Below, piece by piece: positions 12,561-24,217 of a DNA stretch of 64,000 nucleotides (positions are counted from its first letter, which is position 1; each line of letters opens with the position of its first letter). Under the pieces are notes generated by a model. That model ran no database searches. It worked only from the letters and a program-made list of their open reading frames with translations, and was not told the origin of the DNA. The translations under genes and the position numbers were made by a program. This stretch comes from Pararge aegeria. Taxonomy: Eukaryota > Arthropoda > Insecta > Lepidoptera > Nymphalidae. The DNA lies in NCBI RefSeq assembly GCF_905163445.1, contig NC_053183.1:9176001-9240000 (forward strand), in the 5' to 3' direction.

Positions 12561-12900
12561 CCAAAACAGATTTTTATTTAAATTTTGTCTGTCTGTCTGT
12601 CCCGGCGTGAAATCACGTGAAAACTACTAAACGGATTTAAATAAAATTTGGTATAGTGGTAGCTGATATTCCGGGTCAACATATAGGATACTTTTTATCC
12701 CCATAAACTTTATCTTTTAACTTTATCCTCCGGGAAATGGGAAGAAAATTCTTATCAATTTTACTTCATAGCTCCGTTAAATTTGAACCGATTTTAATAA
12801 GTATTTTTTTATTTGAAAGTGTATACTATAAAGCTTATACTGTTGAATTTTAATGAAGATCTGATAAATATTGTCGGAGATGCAGTAGCTCTTCAGAGAT
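12561..12900 (+). repeat. Unclassified dispersed repeat next to a Helitron-like element
   Basis: Begins with a (GTCT)n run and 'gtcccggcgtgaaatcacg', followed by 'aaaactactaaacggattta' and 'aggatactttttatcccc'. The last two phrases are typical of the internal part of the Helitron-like family present at 44027 and 62462. It may be the remains of a related element whose ends are lost. Confidence 0.45.
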
Positions 12901-12983
12901 ACCAGCAAGTTGCAAGGCATATGGGAAAACGATTAAATGCATGAGTATCATCCTACTAATATTATAAATGCGAAAGTTTGTGA

Positions 12984-13033
12984 GGATGGATGTATGGATG
13001 GATGATGTATGTATGGATGGATGTATTGGATGG
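12984..13033 (+). repeat. (ATGG)n-rich microsatellite
   Basis: Degenerate run of 'atgg' and 'gatg' units directly after the 5' end of the Helitron-like element. Confidence 0.8.
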
Positions 13034-13173
13034 ATGTTTATTACGCTTTAACGCCAAAACGAACAAACCGATTTGGCGAATGAAATTTGGAAGAAACATA
13101 CAATATAATCTGGGAATAGCTCATAGGTTTCTTTCTATCCCGGAAAAACAAGCAACACAAGCAGCAGCGTGCA

Positions 13174-13185
13174 TGTGTGTGTGTG

Positions 13186-13216
<31 letters not shown>

Positions 13217-13217
13217 A
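13174..13217 (+). repeat. (GT)n microsatellite
   Basis: About 22 GT dinucleotides with a single TT interruption at 13200-13202, inside the Helitron-like element. It is open in more than one frame, which explains the overlapping spurious reading frames here. Confidence 0.95.
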
Positions 13218-13897
13218 TTTTGTGTGGTGACATTCCTATCATGATAATCCTTATGCGAATAAACAGTTTTAAAATGAAAATAGATTATGTGCCTGCAAAT
13301 TCCTCTTTATATTATTCAAATTGGACGTATCGTTTAGAAGTTACGACGGGTATAGAAATGCTAAAAGCAAGAAAAAATGCCGAGGGTTGCCCTGCCGCGC
13401 CTAGTTTAGAAGTAAAACTGGATCCGGTAGGTGGTTTATTTTAGATATTAATACGGATAATAACCGATTTGATACAGACAAAGTTGCGCACGTCAGCTAG
13501 TGTCTAATAATGTGTTAGTTTTAGTTTAGAATTTATTAAAAACTTTTGGACTTAAGACTTGTCTGATATAATAAATTAATTCCATGAATTGTTATCCCAA
13601 TCCGAACTTCCGAACTTATAATCTAAATGCGAGTATTAATAACTTTGTTTGTGTTCTTTGACTAAACTACTAAACCGTTCGCCATGAGATTTTATATACA
13701 CGATTTCAGATTTGAGTAAAAGTGCCTATGTTATTTTCTATCCCGAAAAAAAATCGTGATTCAAAAAAAGGATTCCTAAGGAACTCTTTAACTTGTAACC
13801 TGCATTAACACGGGTTATAACTAGTACTTTATAAAAATAAAACCAGCTTCGGATATTAAATACGTATGGCTATCAATGTTTGAAAAAAATCTTTAAT

Positions 13898-14008
13898 CGT
13901 TGATCACGTTCCGCCTCTTAGGAGTTGAAGTTCTTAATCGATGTCCTTCAACTAAAGTGGTTAACCCAATTCCTTAGGACAAGTTTACTCTGATACTCGA
14001 GCTTTTAT
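13898..14008 (+). repeat. Dispersed repeat pair, copy 2
   Basis: Partner of 11764-11880: 'cgttgatcacgttccgcctc' through 'gatactcgagctt'. Sequence just downstream ('tacaaaagatttt') recurs at 14218-14229, suggesting a second, more diverged unit there. Confidence 0.6.
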
Positions 14009-16740
14009 ACAAAAGATTTTATGCAGTGTAATTTATGTTCAAGAAAAGTATGTATCGAATGTTTGTTTCTGTTTAAATTTTTAACCAGTGATCTCAGCTC
14101 ACCTATTAAGAGTCCAAGGTATTGTCCTTCGGGTAAAATGGATAAACAAATCCCATTGGACACGTTCGCTCTGACACTTAGCCAATTAGTGTATTATCTG
14201 TATCATTCGAGCGTTTATACAAAAGATTGTATGCGAAATGAATTTACCATTACTGTGATAAGGTACATGTTTATGGTTCATATATTGCAGATTGGCACTA
14301 GCACATATAAAGCGAGATTTAAATTTAACTTAAGCATGTATATAACACAAGCTACACTCCACATTGTAAGACTACGACATTTCCGATATAAAAGCCTACT
14401 TTATAAATATTATGCCTATAAATTTTAAAACAATACTGTTCCGCCTTGCATTTAGTTATTGTTGTCTGTTTATATTGTTCTAAGTTATTCTTTATTAGAT
14501 CCGCAATAAAATTTATAAAACTTAAACAACTAGAATTGATAAGCGCATGCAAAACCTAAAATGAATTTATTTAAATTTACGCTGATTGTCTCATAACTGA
14601 TGTTAGTGAAAATACTTGTTCTAAAATATACTACCAACAGGTGTTAATAAGTACTTCTGGATCAAAAATGTTGTTTTCCAATTATTTCCAAACATTGTAG
14701 CGTGCTTACTAATGCTTAGAATAATTATTATAATGATATTTATAAAATAATTTGCGCATAGCAGTTGGCAAACCTGTTTTAGATCACGACCAAGTATGGT
14801 ATGTGAGTGGCGACGCGAGGCGTGGCGCGCCGAGGCCGTCTACTGCTGAGAAATTGAAAGTATTACTTAAGTTACGATCACGACTTCGCTTGGCTTATTC
14901 TTTGACCTAGCATTTTACCTATGTTTATATTTACTCTGTATCTTTTATTCTGTATTTTTGTTTTGCGATTGTTCTAGAACACAGAGTTTAATCAATCGGT
15001 CATTTTCAGCGCTTTCTGCTGGTGGTCAGAGCTTGAGTTGGCTTCGATCAACTGCCTTACAATTTAAGAGAGTGAAACTTATACAAAAGTGGTAGCCGGC
15101 CTCTCGCTCTCTCTTCTTTAATTTCGCACGTCTATGTTTGGATAGGTTATTCTTATTTAACGCAGTTTAAAAGTACCTAAAGGCTTTTACAAAAAACGTA
15201 CCTATAGTTAAACTAGATATTAGTTACACTACTTGATATAATTGCGTATATTTCCATCGTACATTAATTTTGATATCATCTTTGAGTCACTAAGAATTAT
15301 TATGGGTAAAGTAGAAAAATAGATAAATTAACAAATAGCCGGTCTGCTTTTATTCTATTTCATTAATACAGTAAGCAAGTCATTGATGCAAGGAGGTGAA
15401 CTAGTTGTCATTAATATCGGAAACTTGCGAAACGGCGGAGTGGAAGTAAAGTACTAGTTTTAAGCACGTTCGACTATTTTACATTCAGGCTAATTCATAT
15501 ATGAATTATTTATTTCCTTCATTATATTGCTAAGATTGGTATTTAGTAGACGTTACTATGTAAAGATAATTTTTTTTTACTTTTTTTTAAATTATTCCCA
15601 CGTACCTATTTTAAGTCCAAAAAAAGATTTTATCGCCTCTTGAAGCAAGCTCGCTGTTATAGCTTACCTTAGTGAATGGTCTATTTTCTTTACGTGATCA
15701 ACTTTTACGATACTTTAATGACTTCTATCTAACGATAACTGTCCCATTCCACCTGGACATGTTCCAACAACTCGCTTAAGAAGTAATAACATTTATCTTA
15801 GGTGCTTGCAAAAGCTAATGAACTGAACTTCTGCTGCAATCGGTATTGCAATTATAGTATTGGCATGAAATATCTAGAAGGAGGTATATATTAATATACG
15901 TGATGAGAAAATTATGCACCCGATGTTAAGTATATTCTACGCACGGATGATTTTGAGATTTTGCATAGGTTGAAGTTTGGAGAAGAAGTGTAAAAAGCTT
16001 AAATGTTTAATATATATATGTAAATTTCAGAAGTTCAAACATTAGAATAACCAACCAAGTGCGTCTTTTAATGAGTAGTCCCCGCCCCACGCCGATGAAA
16101 GCCGTGACAAACCATTTGTGCTGATAAACCCAACAAATCGGGTTGTCGTTTGTGGTCTGTAGGTCATTTATGTAAGATTTCAAGTTGTAAATAGTCTACT
16201 GTAATATTTGTCACATTTTTCATACATCAAAGAAAACATGTGTGGTTAACCCCCAAAAGTTGTAACCTTGAATCCATCTGTTCATGTATATCAATGTTTT
16301 ATCGTAGAAAGATTGTTTTGCACAATAATTACCCTTTTGTATCTAAAACAGCCTCGGCGCTTGCCGCTTCCTGAGATACGTTTCGCCGAGAACAAAGGAG
16401 GCTCTCCCCCACATATCAGCACTTCAACAAAGACCTCGCAAACTGTTTTGTATTCTGTTTTCATATCATTTACATTGTTATTTTATGAATGTTGAAAACC
16501 ACTGACTTCCGAAGTTTAATCTAAGAATTTTATATGGTTTTGTTTTCTTCGTAAAATACATCTTATATAATGGGGCTTGAGTACATTTTTACTTAACATG
16601 TTTTGCTTAGCTCTTCAACGTTTCCTGGATGAACCCACTGTTCTATTGTAATACTTATTCCTAGCGCAAGCTTTATCTTTAGTTGGACGTCTTTTAAGAA
16701 AAATAGTCTAGAGCTTAGGAGCCGCGCTCATATTGCTATA
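14009..16740. other. Unannotated stretch
   Basis: The longest open frame (14021-14428, 135 codons) is low-complexity in amino-acid use and overlaps diverged repeat sequence, so it is not called. A GC-rich patch at 14805-14850 ('ggcgtggcgcgccgaggcc') stands out, but no family was recognised. 16070-16170 is also GC-richer than its surroundings and unexplained. Confidence 0.45.
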
Positions 16741-16742
16741 GT

Positions 16743-16957
16743 GTGGTCTGGTAGGAGATTAGCCAGTGGCTAGTTACCACCCTACCGACAACAACAGGCC
16801 ACAAAGCTATTTAGCATTCCGGTACGATGCCGCGTGGAAACCGATTAGAGGTATGCGTTTAATATAACTGCCATACCAATAACAGTTTAGGCTACCATAA
16901 CTACTACCATCTTACTTAGAATACATCATCACTTACCAAGAGGTGAGATTACAGTCA
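16743..16957 (+). repeat. Dispersed lepidopteran repeat, family D, copy 2
   Basis: Contains in order 'agttaccaccctaccgaca', 'gctatttagcattccggtac', 'catcttacttagaatacatc' and 'aagaggtgagatt'. This matches the order seen in reverse at 7598-7757. It is the most complete copy of this family in the window. Confidence 0.68.
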
Positions 16958-17566
16958 CTTAGTAACTTCTAGAGGTGAAAAAATATAAATAGCCCATAAT
17001 GCCTACTTTGATTAACAACCTACAGACACGCTGTTGCCTATAATACAGTTGAATTTTCGAAATAGATTCTAATTAAACTTAAACTTGTTAAAAGGGTAAT
17101 ATCGGCAAACAAATACTTAACGCAAAAAGTTAACTGTATTATCATTATTTTCAATATCAATAAATTGTTTATACATGAACCAATCAACGTTACGATGATC
17201 GGTTGTCCTCAAAAATATAATTGATACTCAAAATAAGGCTCGACCATTTAGTCTTGTGATATTATATGGTATAGATTGTAGGCAAGGTAACAAAATATGT
17301 CGAATGCAACGTTTTTGCTATAATCAAAGTTTAACGAATAGAATGTCATTTAATTTAAATTATTTAATGTTTAATTCGACTGCGGTTTTACTAATTAGAA
17401 CAAGACCAGAGTTAATTTGATGGACGTCCGGCATTTGCATAATTTGCGGTCACTCTAATAGGGACATTGTGACGTGACATTTGGAATTTGGAAATTCGCT
17501 TACGTTGCTACTAAGCCTTTATAATGAAAGTTACAAATAATTTATATTACTCACTATTGATTAAAA
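16958..17566. other. Unannotated AT-rich stretch
   Basis: No frame above 60 codons and no recognised repeat. Confidence 0.5.
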
Positions 17567-17567
17567 C

Positions 17568-17850
17568 GGTGATAGCTTAGTGGGTAAGGCTTCGGCTTTT
17601 CTTTCCTGGAGACCATTCAATCCCGCACACCACATAGTATGCATTTTTAACTTAAGCAATTTAAATATTACTTGCTTCAATGGTGAAGGAAAACATCGTG
17701 AGGAAACCTGCATGCCTAAGAGTTCTCCTTAATGTTCTCAGCGACGTGTGAAGTCTACTAATCCACACTTGGCCAGCGTGGTAGACTACGGTCGAAACCC
17801 TTCTCACTGTGAAGGGGGACGGCCGATAATAGCTTGATGATGATGATGAC
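17568..17850 (+). mobile_element. tRNA-derived SINE, family B, copy 2
   Basis: Head 'ggtgatagcttagtgggtaa' (A-box region) followed by a decayed B box, then 'ggtgaaggaaaacatcgtga', 'aacctgcatgcctaagagtt', 'ccacacttggccagcgtgg' and a terminal (GAT)n run. Nearly full length. Frames read across it on the minus strand are repeat sequence. Confidence 0.85.
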
Positions 17851-17900
17851 ACACTAATGATCACTTACGTATTTGCTAGTAATTCAAGTTTTGTTCAAGT

Positions 17901-17952
17901 TTAGGGCAAGATGGCGATGAGTGTATTGTCGTAGTGTATTTTTTTAATTATA
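17901..17952 (+). repeat. Tail fragment of SINE family A
   Basis: 'ggcaagatggcgatgagtgt' and 'attgtcgtagtgtattttt' match the last 50 bases of the family A SINE. The head and body are missing. Confidence 0.65.
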
Positions 17953-17974
17953 AATTATGTAGTTCTATCAAGTG

Positions 17975-18028
17975 TAAATAGCCTGTGTGTAAGTGCTGTA
18001 CACAAGATGTAAAATAAATAAATAAATA
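17975..18028 (+). repeat. Probable retroelement tail with (AAAT)n
   Basis: 'agcctgtgtgtaagtgctgt' followed by 'aaaataaataaataaataa'. The arrangement, unique sequence then a short-period AT run, suggests a 3' end of a LINE or SINE. The family is not certain. Confidence 0.4.
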
Positions 18029-21000
18029 ATTTTAAAGACCACGTAGAAAACATAACATCTGCACTAGGAACAATATGTCTATCGCATACCGGTTGTGGAT
18101 CCTACCAAGGAAGGTGATCAAGTGACATTTAGCTCGAATTCTTCCGCAGATCAACCTGCCAATTAATAAACCAGTCTAGAGCAGCCGCTTGTAAAATTCG
18201 TCCTGGCACAGGTTTGGCAAATCTCCACTATACTCTGATTGCCGGAGCGACAATGATGGACAAAAAGCGTAGGTGAGCATTTAAGCTTTATTTGCTATAA
18301 ATTCCCGCAATCTATATAAAATACAGCTTAAATGCACACCTCTTGACAAATCTGTGTGGTGTAACGTATTTCTTAATACTCAAATTATTTATTTTTAATA
18401 TAGGTCAACAGATCCCCAGATTACACATCTTGCACATTTTGCTCCGGAGTATCATCAGGAAATACTTTTTCTCTGTTGGTATCAAATTAAGTTATTTAAT
18501 GATCATTGTATATCATGAATACAAATAATGTATGTACTGTCTTTACCTAATATGCACCTTTTTATAAAACGGGGGAGGGACTTCCTGAGCCGTCTTCTTC
18601 ATATTAAATAAATCGGTATAGTTAACTAATTGTCATCTATTATGTATTGATTTAACAAATGCTTAATTGTTAGTGATAATGTAGCCCTAGGTAGATTGCG
18701 CTTGCCGAAAAGAATTGCCAAATATAATTATTTAAAATTCCTAATTCCTACTAGTTGTAACTTGGAGTTACTTAAAGGAAATAAAATTTTCCCTCGTCAT
18801 ACTTGATATTCCAAGTTCATGTGGCTTTTCAACTCAACTTTTGCTTTTAATGAATAGTTGACGATTTTTTACCGTGTCGCAATCTGTAAATGGAAACAAA
18901 CATGTAATAAAAACATCCGTCTGTTAGCATAGTATTAAATTTTTATTACGTTTGAAAATATAGCTTAAAATGGTGTATTATGTAACATCTTGAATAAAAA
19001 TATATTTGAAATATCCTATCTTTGAGGTTTTCTACTAAGTATACAATAAATTACATTACACGTTAGAGGTGTCATAAAAAGAATAACCTGTACATTTCGT
19101 TTCTCGTTGATGTACCTGGTGAATTTAACACTCAAATGTTATTTAATAATCTTTCTGCATTTTTGTTTCTAAATACTTAGAGACGTACTTATAATCTGGG
19201 CCATGTAGTTCATTACATACTAATTTTCTAGGAATTTTATAAAAAACAATACCGCATACGTAAAACTAAAGTACTTATCTGTGTTATGTAAATCTCCAGA
19301 AACTATATGGGTATGTCAGAATATCTTTGTAATTTCGTTATGATTGCACATTAGCATTGAGATTTCAGGTTTGAGGTTTTATTCCATACCAGGGAGGAGT
19401 TATGGGTGTTTTACGGTATGAACAGTTAGTAACATATTAAAATAATGGGAAAAATAGTATTTTATAATAAAATAAAAATAAGTTATCAATCAATACACAT
19501 ATTCTAATATTTTTTTTTTTAAATGTATTTATTGAGTAGTTTATTTTTACCTTTTTCGCCCGCAAGAAAATGTTACAAATTCGTGTATAGCGGATAACCA
19601 TTTAGTCAGCAGTTGAGTCAATGAGAACCATTATATTTTCAACTATGAAGAATTTCATAAATTTACCTTATGTTGACCCTTATTTACAGCATCGCATCTC
19701 ACATGTCTTGCGACTCATCAAAAGTGTATGTAATCTGGTTTCTTTAAACTTTCTGTGGTGGGCAACACAGTATTGTGTCGAGCAAATCGAGCTAAAGCTG
19801 ACTTTTTGACATTTTGCTAAAACTGAGTTTCAGACTTGTGCTCCACCGGCAAAAGTCGCCTTTTACATTAGCACAGCAATATTTATCTACATAAATCTAT
19901 CTCCAGAGGTAATGCAAGCCATGGGTCCCTGGCCACTCTTCTACACCTTGGAGAAAAAGAAACCAGGGATAATACCAACATACATACTATAATAATGAAT
20001 TGATTCAGAGTTCAAAGTCGAAAATAGCTGAGGAAGGCCATAGTGAGTGAAAGTGTGAAGAATTAAGTAGAGGGGAGGAGAGGGAGGAGGGAGGCAAGGC
20101 TGTGAGCTGCACTAGCCTTAACGTGCCAAATGGTAGTTAAGTAATCGAATTAGTTGCGTTAAAACGTTTAATAGATATCGTAATAGAAATATTCACATGG
20201 TTGGATCTTATAGAACAGACACTGTATTGCTACCGACACTGCGTTGCTAATTTCGCTTAGAAAATATATATTTTTCTGAATTTTGGTTACTAATCAGAAT
20301 ATTTCTATGAGATTTATGGTTTAGGGGATGTGAGCAGGGTGACATATTAAATCAATGGTTGTAAGGGTAAGTATTAAAGGGGCAAAGTTAACAGTTCCTA
20401 TGAGAAATGTAAAGTTATTCCGAAACTTACGTGTAGAAATAGTAACATACAGTCGGATAGTCGGATTATAAACCACAACTTTTATAATATATGGAATAAA
20501 CCTAATGTTTTATCTGTGGACATTTAATATCATTGCCAGTGCAAGAAACGTTTAATACCACACAACAACAATAGGTATTAAGTACCTGCCATTGTTTTAT
20601 CTTGCAGTATTAGTTGTTGGTTTAACTCTGTTGGTGCATGATCGATAAAAAAAAAAACAAAAAACACTCTTTCGCATTTATAATATTAAGAAAGAATAAA
20701 AATTTTCTCCTTACAAATTTTTGCCAAAGCGACCTACTCCTCTGTAAATAGAATAAGTGCAACGAAAGACGAACATAACAAAACCATTTGTGATTCCCTA
20801 TTCCATAGCATAAAAGATATTATGTTCGGAAAAATATTTTCCATTCAAGGAATAGATAACAGAATATTAGCAGACTTGACTTGTTGGACGCAAGTTTGGC
20901 CAACCTCAATAGGCTCCTTTTCGATTTACATTGATATCAGAACAAAGAGTAGCCGATGTCACAGACCGAGTATTATTCATTCTATTGTAGAATACGAATA

Positions 21001-22254
21001 TAATCTTAACAAATCAAAGAAAACACAACATAATTACTCCGATCTTTGCATTGACAACGCACATGCCGTTCACTTGCATTTGTGATCATACAGGTGATTA
21101 AACTAAATTACCAATAGTACATTATGTATTAAGTAATGTTACTTTGCGTTTTACAGTTGAGGTAAAGGCGCATGAGCTAAAAGAGAATACGCTAAGAAAG
21201 CATATTATAATATATTTATATAAAATATGGTATCATTTATATATATGCTATCATATTTGAGCTATTCTTTGTTACTGTAATCATATCAATTTTTCGCCCG
21301 ATCCAGATCCGTAGTTAAACATGCTTACCACTATACAAACGAGGCAGTTGGTCTAGCGCATCACTAAAGAATTAATAACTAATACATAAACAAAATAGTA
21401 GAATGGTGGTACATCACGAAATTTAAATTAAATTTTAACCAGAAATAAATAATTAGAATATCATTAATACAAATAACCAACATTATACAGTACATAGTTA
21501 TATTAGCTTCAAGGATTTCGTACAATCAAACCAGTCGCCCAAGTTTTTAAGTCGGAAGCGGACGTTAAGGCAAAAAACGGAAGTTTCACCACATATAAGT
21601 AAATAGCCAAGGTGAGAATAAATCTATCTTAATCTGGGTCTTACCCTTGCTTGTAAGTTTGGAGAAAGTTTTCTCGAAGTATCGAAGGTAGAGGTTGCAG
21701 ATGTTCCGTAGTTACTAATTTTCAAGAAACTTTTACCTCGAATGGCTAGGCTTACCATCCTTTAAAGAGTATATTCGAAACATTTTTTTTTTTTAATTTA
21801 ATATTAGTATCTTTTTTCTATTAATACTGATATATATTATATATTTCTGTATTTATCTACCATAAATTAAAACAAAAATTAAAACCTGCGGAAAAACAGA
21901 AATTCTACAAGTAGAATGAACTTACCTATAATATGAGTACATTCAAATCAAGAGTGAATAGGCGTACTCTAGGCAAGCGCGCTCCACTATAGGCTGCATC
22001 ATAAATATATATGTACTGTCTAAACAAATATACTACGACATCTGGCCCCAAAAGTAAGCGTATATTGTGCTATAGGTACTTAGATGACTAGAATTTTTTT
22101 TATGAATGGATTCTGATAATAACTTAGGCTAAAAATGACCTGCTTACTTAGGAGCAAGCCTCTGGGTTGAAAATTATTTTCGTAACGGATGTTAGGTTCA
22201 TTATATTGATTTAAGCTTATGTCTATTTGAAAAAATAAAATTTAACGGACGGAA
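18029..22254. other. Long unannotated stretch
   Basis: Short frames only (18343-18528, 19621-19809, 20822-21085). 20069-20099 is a homopurine, G-rich tract. 20665-20692 reads, on the minus strand, like the 5' end of a Helitron-like element ('taatattataaatgcgaaag') without the rest. 18100-18260 is GC-richer but unrecognised. Confidence 0.45.
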
Positions 22255-22812
22255 TCAATAATAAGTCGCAATCACAATTGCAGTCGAAATCAATATGACG
22301 TCGCAATCACAATTGAAGTCGTTATCAATATCAAGTCTCAATCACAATTGCAATCGGAATCGGAATCAATATAAGGTCTCAATCACAGTTGCAATCGGAA
22401 TCAATAATAAGTCTCAATCACAATTGCAATCGGAAACGGTATCAATAATAAGTCACAATCACAATTGCAGTCGTAATCAATATCAATATCAATATCAAGT
22501 CTGTGCTGTGCTATAAATCAATTTTAAGTCGCAATCATAATTGCAATCGGAATCGGAAACAATAATAAGTCGCAATCACAATTGCAGTCGTAATCAATAT
22601 CAAGTCTCTATCACAATTGCAATCGGAATCAATAATAAGTCGCAATCACAATTTCAGTCGTAATCGGAATCAGTAATAAGTCTCAATCACAGTTGCAGTC
22701 GGAATCTGAATCATGACACGTCGCAATGATATTTGCAGTCGTAATCAATATCAAGTCGTAATCACAATTGCAATCGGACTCAATATCAATATAAAGTCTG
22801 TGATGTGCTGTG
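22255..22812 (+). repeat. Minisatellite of about 13 units, 35-42 bp period
   Basis: The unit core is 'agtcgcaatcacaattgcag' followed by 'tcgkaatcaat' and a variable run of 'aatcaat'. Cores lie near 22269, 22304, 22339, 22380, 22416, 22458, 22533, 22574, 22609, 22644, 22684, 22723 and 22759. Two alternating types ('gcagtcg' and 'gcaatcgg') occur. The word 'aagtctgtgctgtgctataa' near 22497 and a variant near 22795 close two blocks of about 260 and 300 bp, so the array looks like a duplicated higher-order unit. Open frames over it are repetitive and not called. Confidence 0.9.
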
Positions 22813-23952
22813 AAACGTAAAACGTTTACAAAAAAACGACGTGTTGTTATAAGTTTGACGTGTCTGAGTATGTGGTATTTCCCGAACCGATTTTTGATTT
22901 AGTTTTTTTTGTTTGAAAGGTTCAATGAAAAGCGCCGCAACAAAATGGATTGCATATTTTTACATAACTCCCTTAATAGGGTGTGAAATTAAAGGGCTCG
23001 ACTAGTAGAATATATAATAATGTACAGTAGATTAAAAGCAGGTCTTCTAAATTTTAAGATTTATATTCTGAAATACATAGCTATTTATGTACTCGTACTC
23101 GTATTGTAGTGATATTTGATACGTTTAATTCTATATAACTGGCTTTTTTTCTTAGCTGGATAAAAATCGCGAGTTTTTTTAATAAAACGCATCGGCAACT
23201 TGCTTAAAAATAACGATCAAGGCTTTTTACAAAAAGCAAAGAATGAAACCAAACAAACATTATAAAATTGTATATTGAAACAAACTGTGTATACCAGAAG
23301 AAATACATTCTATCGCATACCTGTTTATTTCTATGAAACACTAAACAAGGTAGCTTGCCTAGTCAATCTCGTATACAAATAGTTCTACAAAGAGTAACAA
23401 GGAATGCGGTAATCATTCCTTACCTACTATCGTATCGTGTCATGCATTGCTGTGACCTTACACTGTATACTAATGTAAAAAGACTACATAATGAGTACCG
23501 ACTTAAAGTTACATTATATCAGTCACGAAAATATTTATTTAAGTTACTAAAATTGATAATCAATTTAAAGATACTTGCAAAGCTACTTACACTGTAGAAC
23601 AAAAAAAAAATCTACAACCATTTTACTAACTAAAATACCAAAAGTAATAATACCGTTCATTAAATTATTAGAGAATTTAAAGTTACTAAAATAAAAATAA
23701 TATTTTTTCGGATTAACGGTATATTTAAATGAAAAGACAAAGCAAAGCCTTCGTTACAATAAAATTAATAGATAATTATTAATCGTAGGTACTAAAGGGA
23801 AAGGAAAACCCCAAAACACGTGGTAAAGATAGTGGCTCAATTTGAGAGGTAAGTTGTTCTAGCCCAAAAAAACTCCCAAGTGACAATCATGAACAATGAT
23901 GATGATGTATTTACAAACCACTATTTTATTAAGAGTCTAATAGGGGAAATTT
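22813..23952. other. Unannotated AT-rich stretch
   Basis: The frame at 23355-23597 (80 codons) shows no domain. No repeat was recognised except a short segment at 22860-23000 that could be a decayed transposon end. Confidence 0.45.
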
Positions 23953-23953
23953 A

Positions 23954-24217
23954 AATAAATAAATATACTACGACTAGATGGCGGTGTAGTATTACACCGC
24001 CATCTAGTCCCAAAGTAAGCCAAGCTTGTGTTATGGGTACTAAGATAACTGTTTTTTTTATGAATATTATAAATAAATACCTATAATATACATATAAACA
24101 CCCAGACACTGAAAAACATTCATGTTCATCACAGAAACATTTTCCAGTTGTGGGAATCGAACCCACGGCCTTGGACTCAGTAAGCAGGGTCGCTGCCCAC
24201 TGCGCCAATCGGCCGTC
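23954..24217 (-). mobile_element. tRNA-derived SINE, family A, copy 4, with inverted duplication in its tail
   Basis: Full-length reverse copy: tail at the left ('aataaatatactacgact'), body 'cacccagacactgaaaaac', head at the right with B box 'gggaatcgaaccc' and 'cactgcgccaatcggccgtc'. Close to the 8446 copy, hence fairly young. Its tail contains a 17-bp perfect inverted repeat (23972-23988 and 23993-24009, loop 'gtat') in place of the ordinary tail sequence. Confidence 0.88.

Larger units (their letters stand above)
12951..13500 (+). mobile_element. Helitron-like non-autonomous element, copy 1
   Basis: Starts 'tcctactaatattataaatg' after an A and ends 'gcacgtcagctag' before a T, fitting Helitron rules (5' TC, 3' CTAG, insertion between A and T). 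It resembles the Lep1-type Helitrons of Lepidoptera as I recall them. The internal phrase 'aaccgatttggcgaatgaaa' is shared in form with other copies. It has no coding capacity: the two overlapping open frames at 12990-13244 and 13169-13444 arise from the (GT)n tract. Confidence 0.7.

Noticed and set aside
12990..13444. Two overlapping frames with Cys-Val runs
   Set aside because: Produced by a (GT)n microsatellite that is open in more than one frame, inside a Helitron-like element.
14021..14428. 135-codon open frame as a gene
   Set aside because: Overlaps diverged repeat sequence, rich in Tyr, Leu and Lys as expected of AT-rich non-coding DNA, with no domain.
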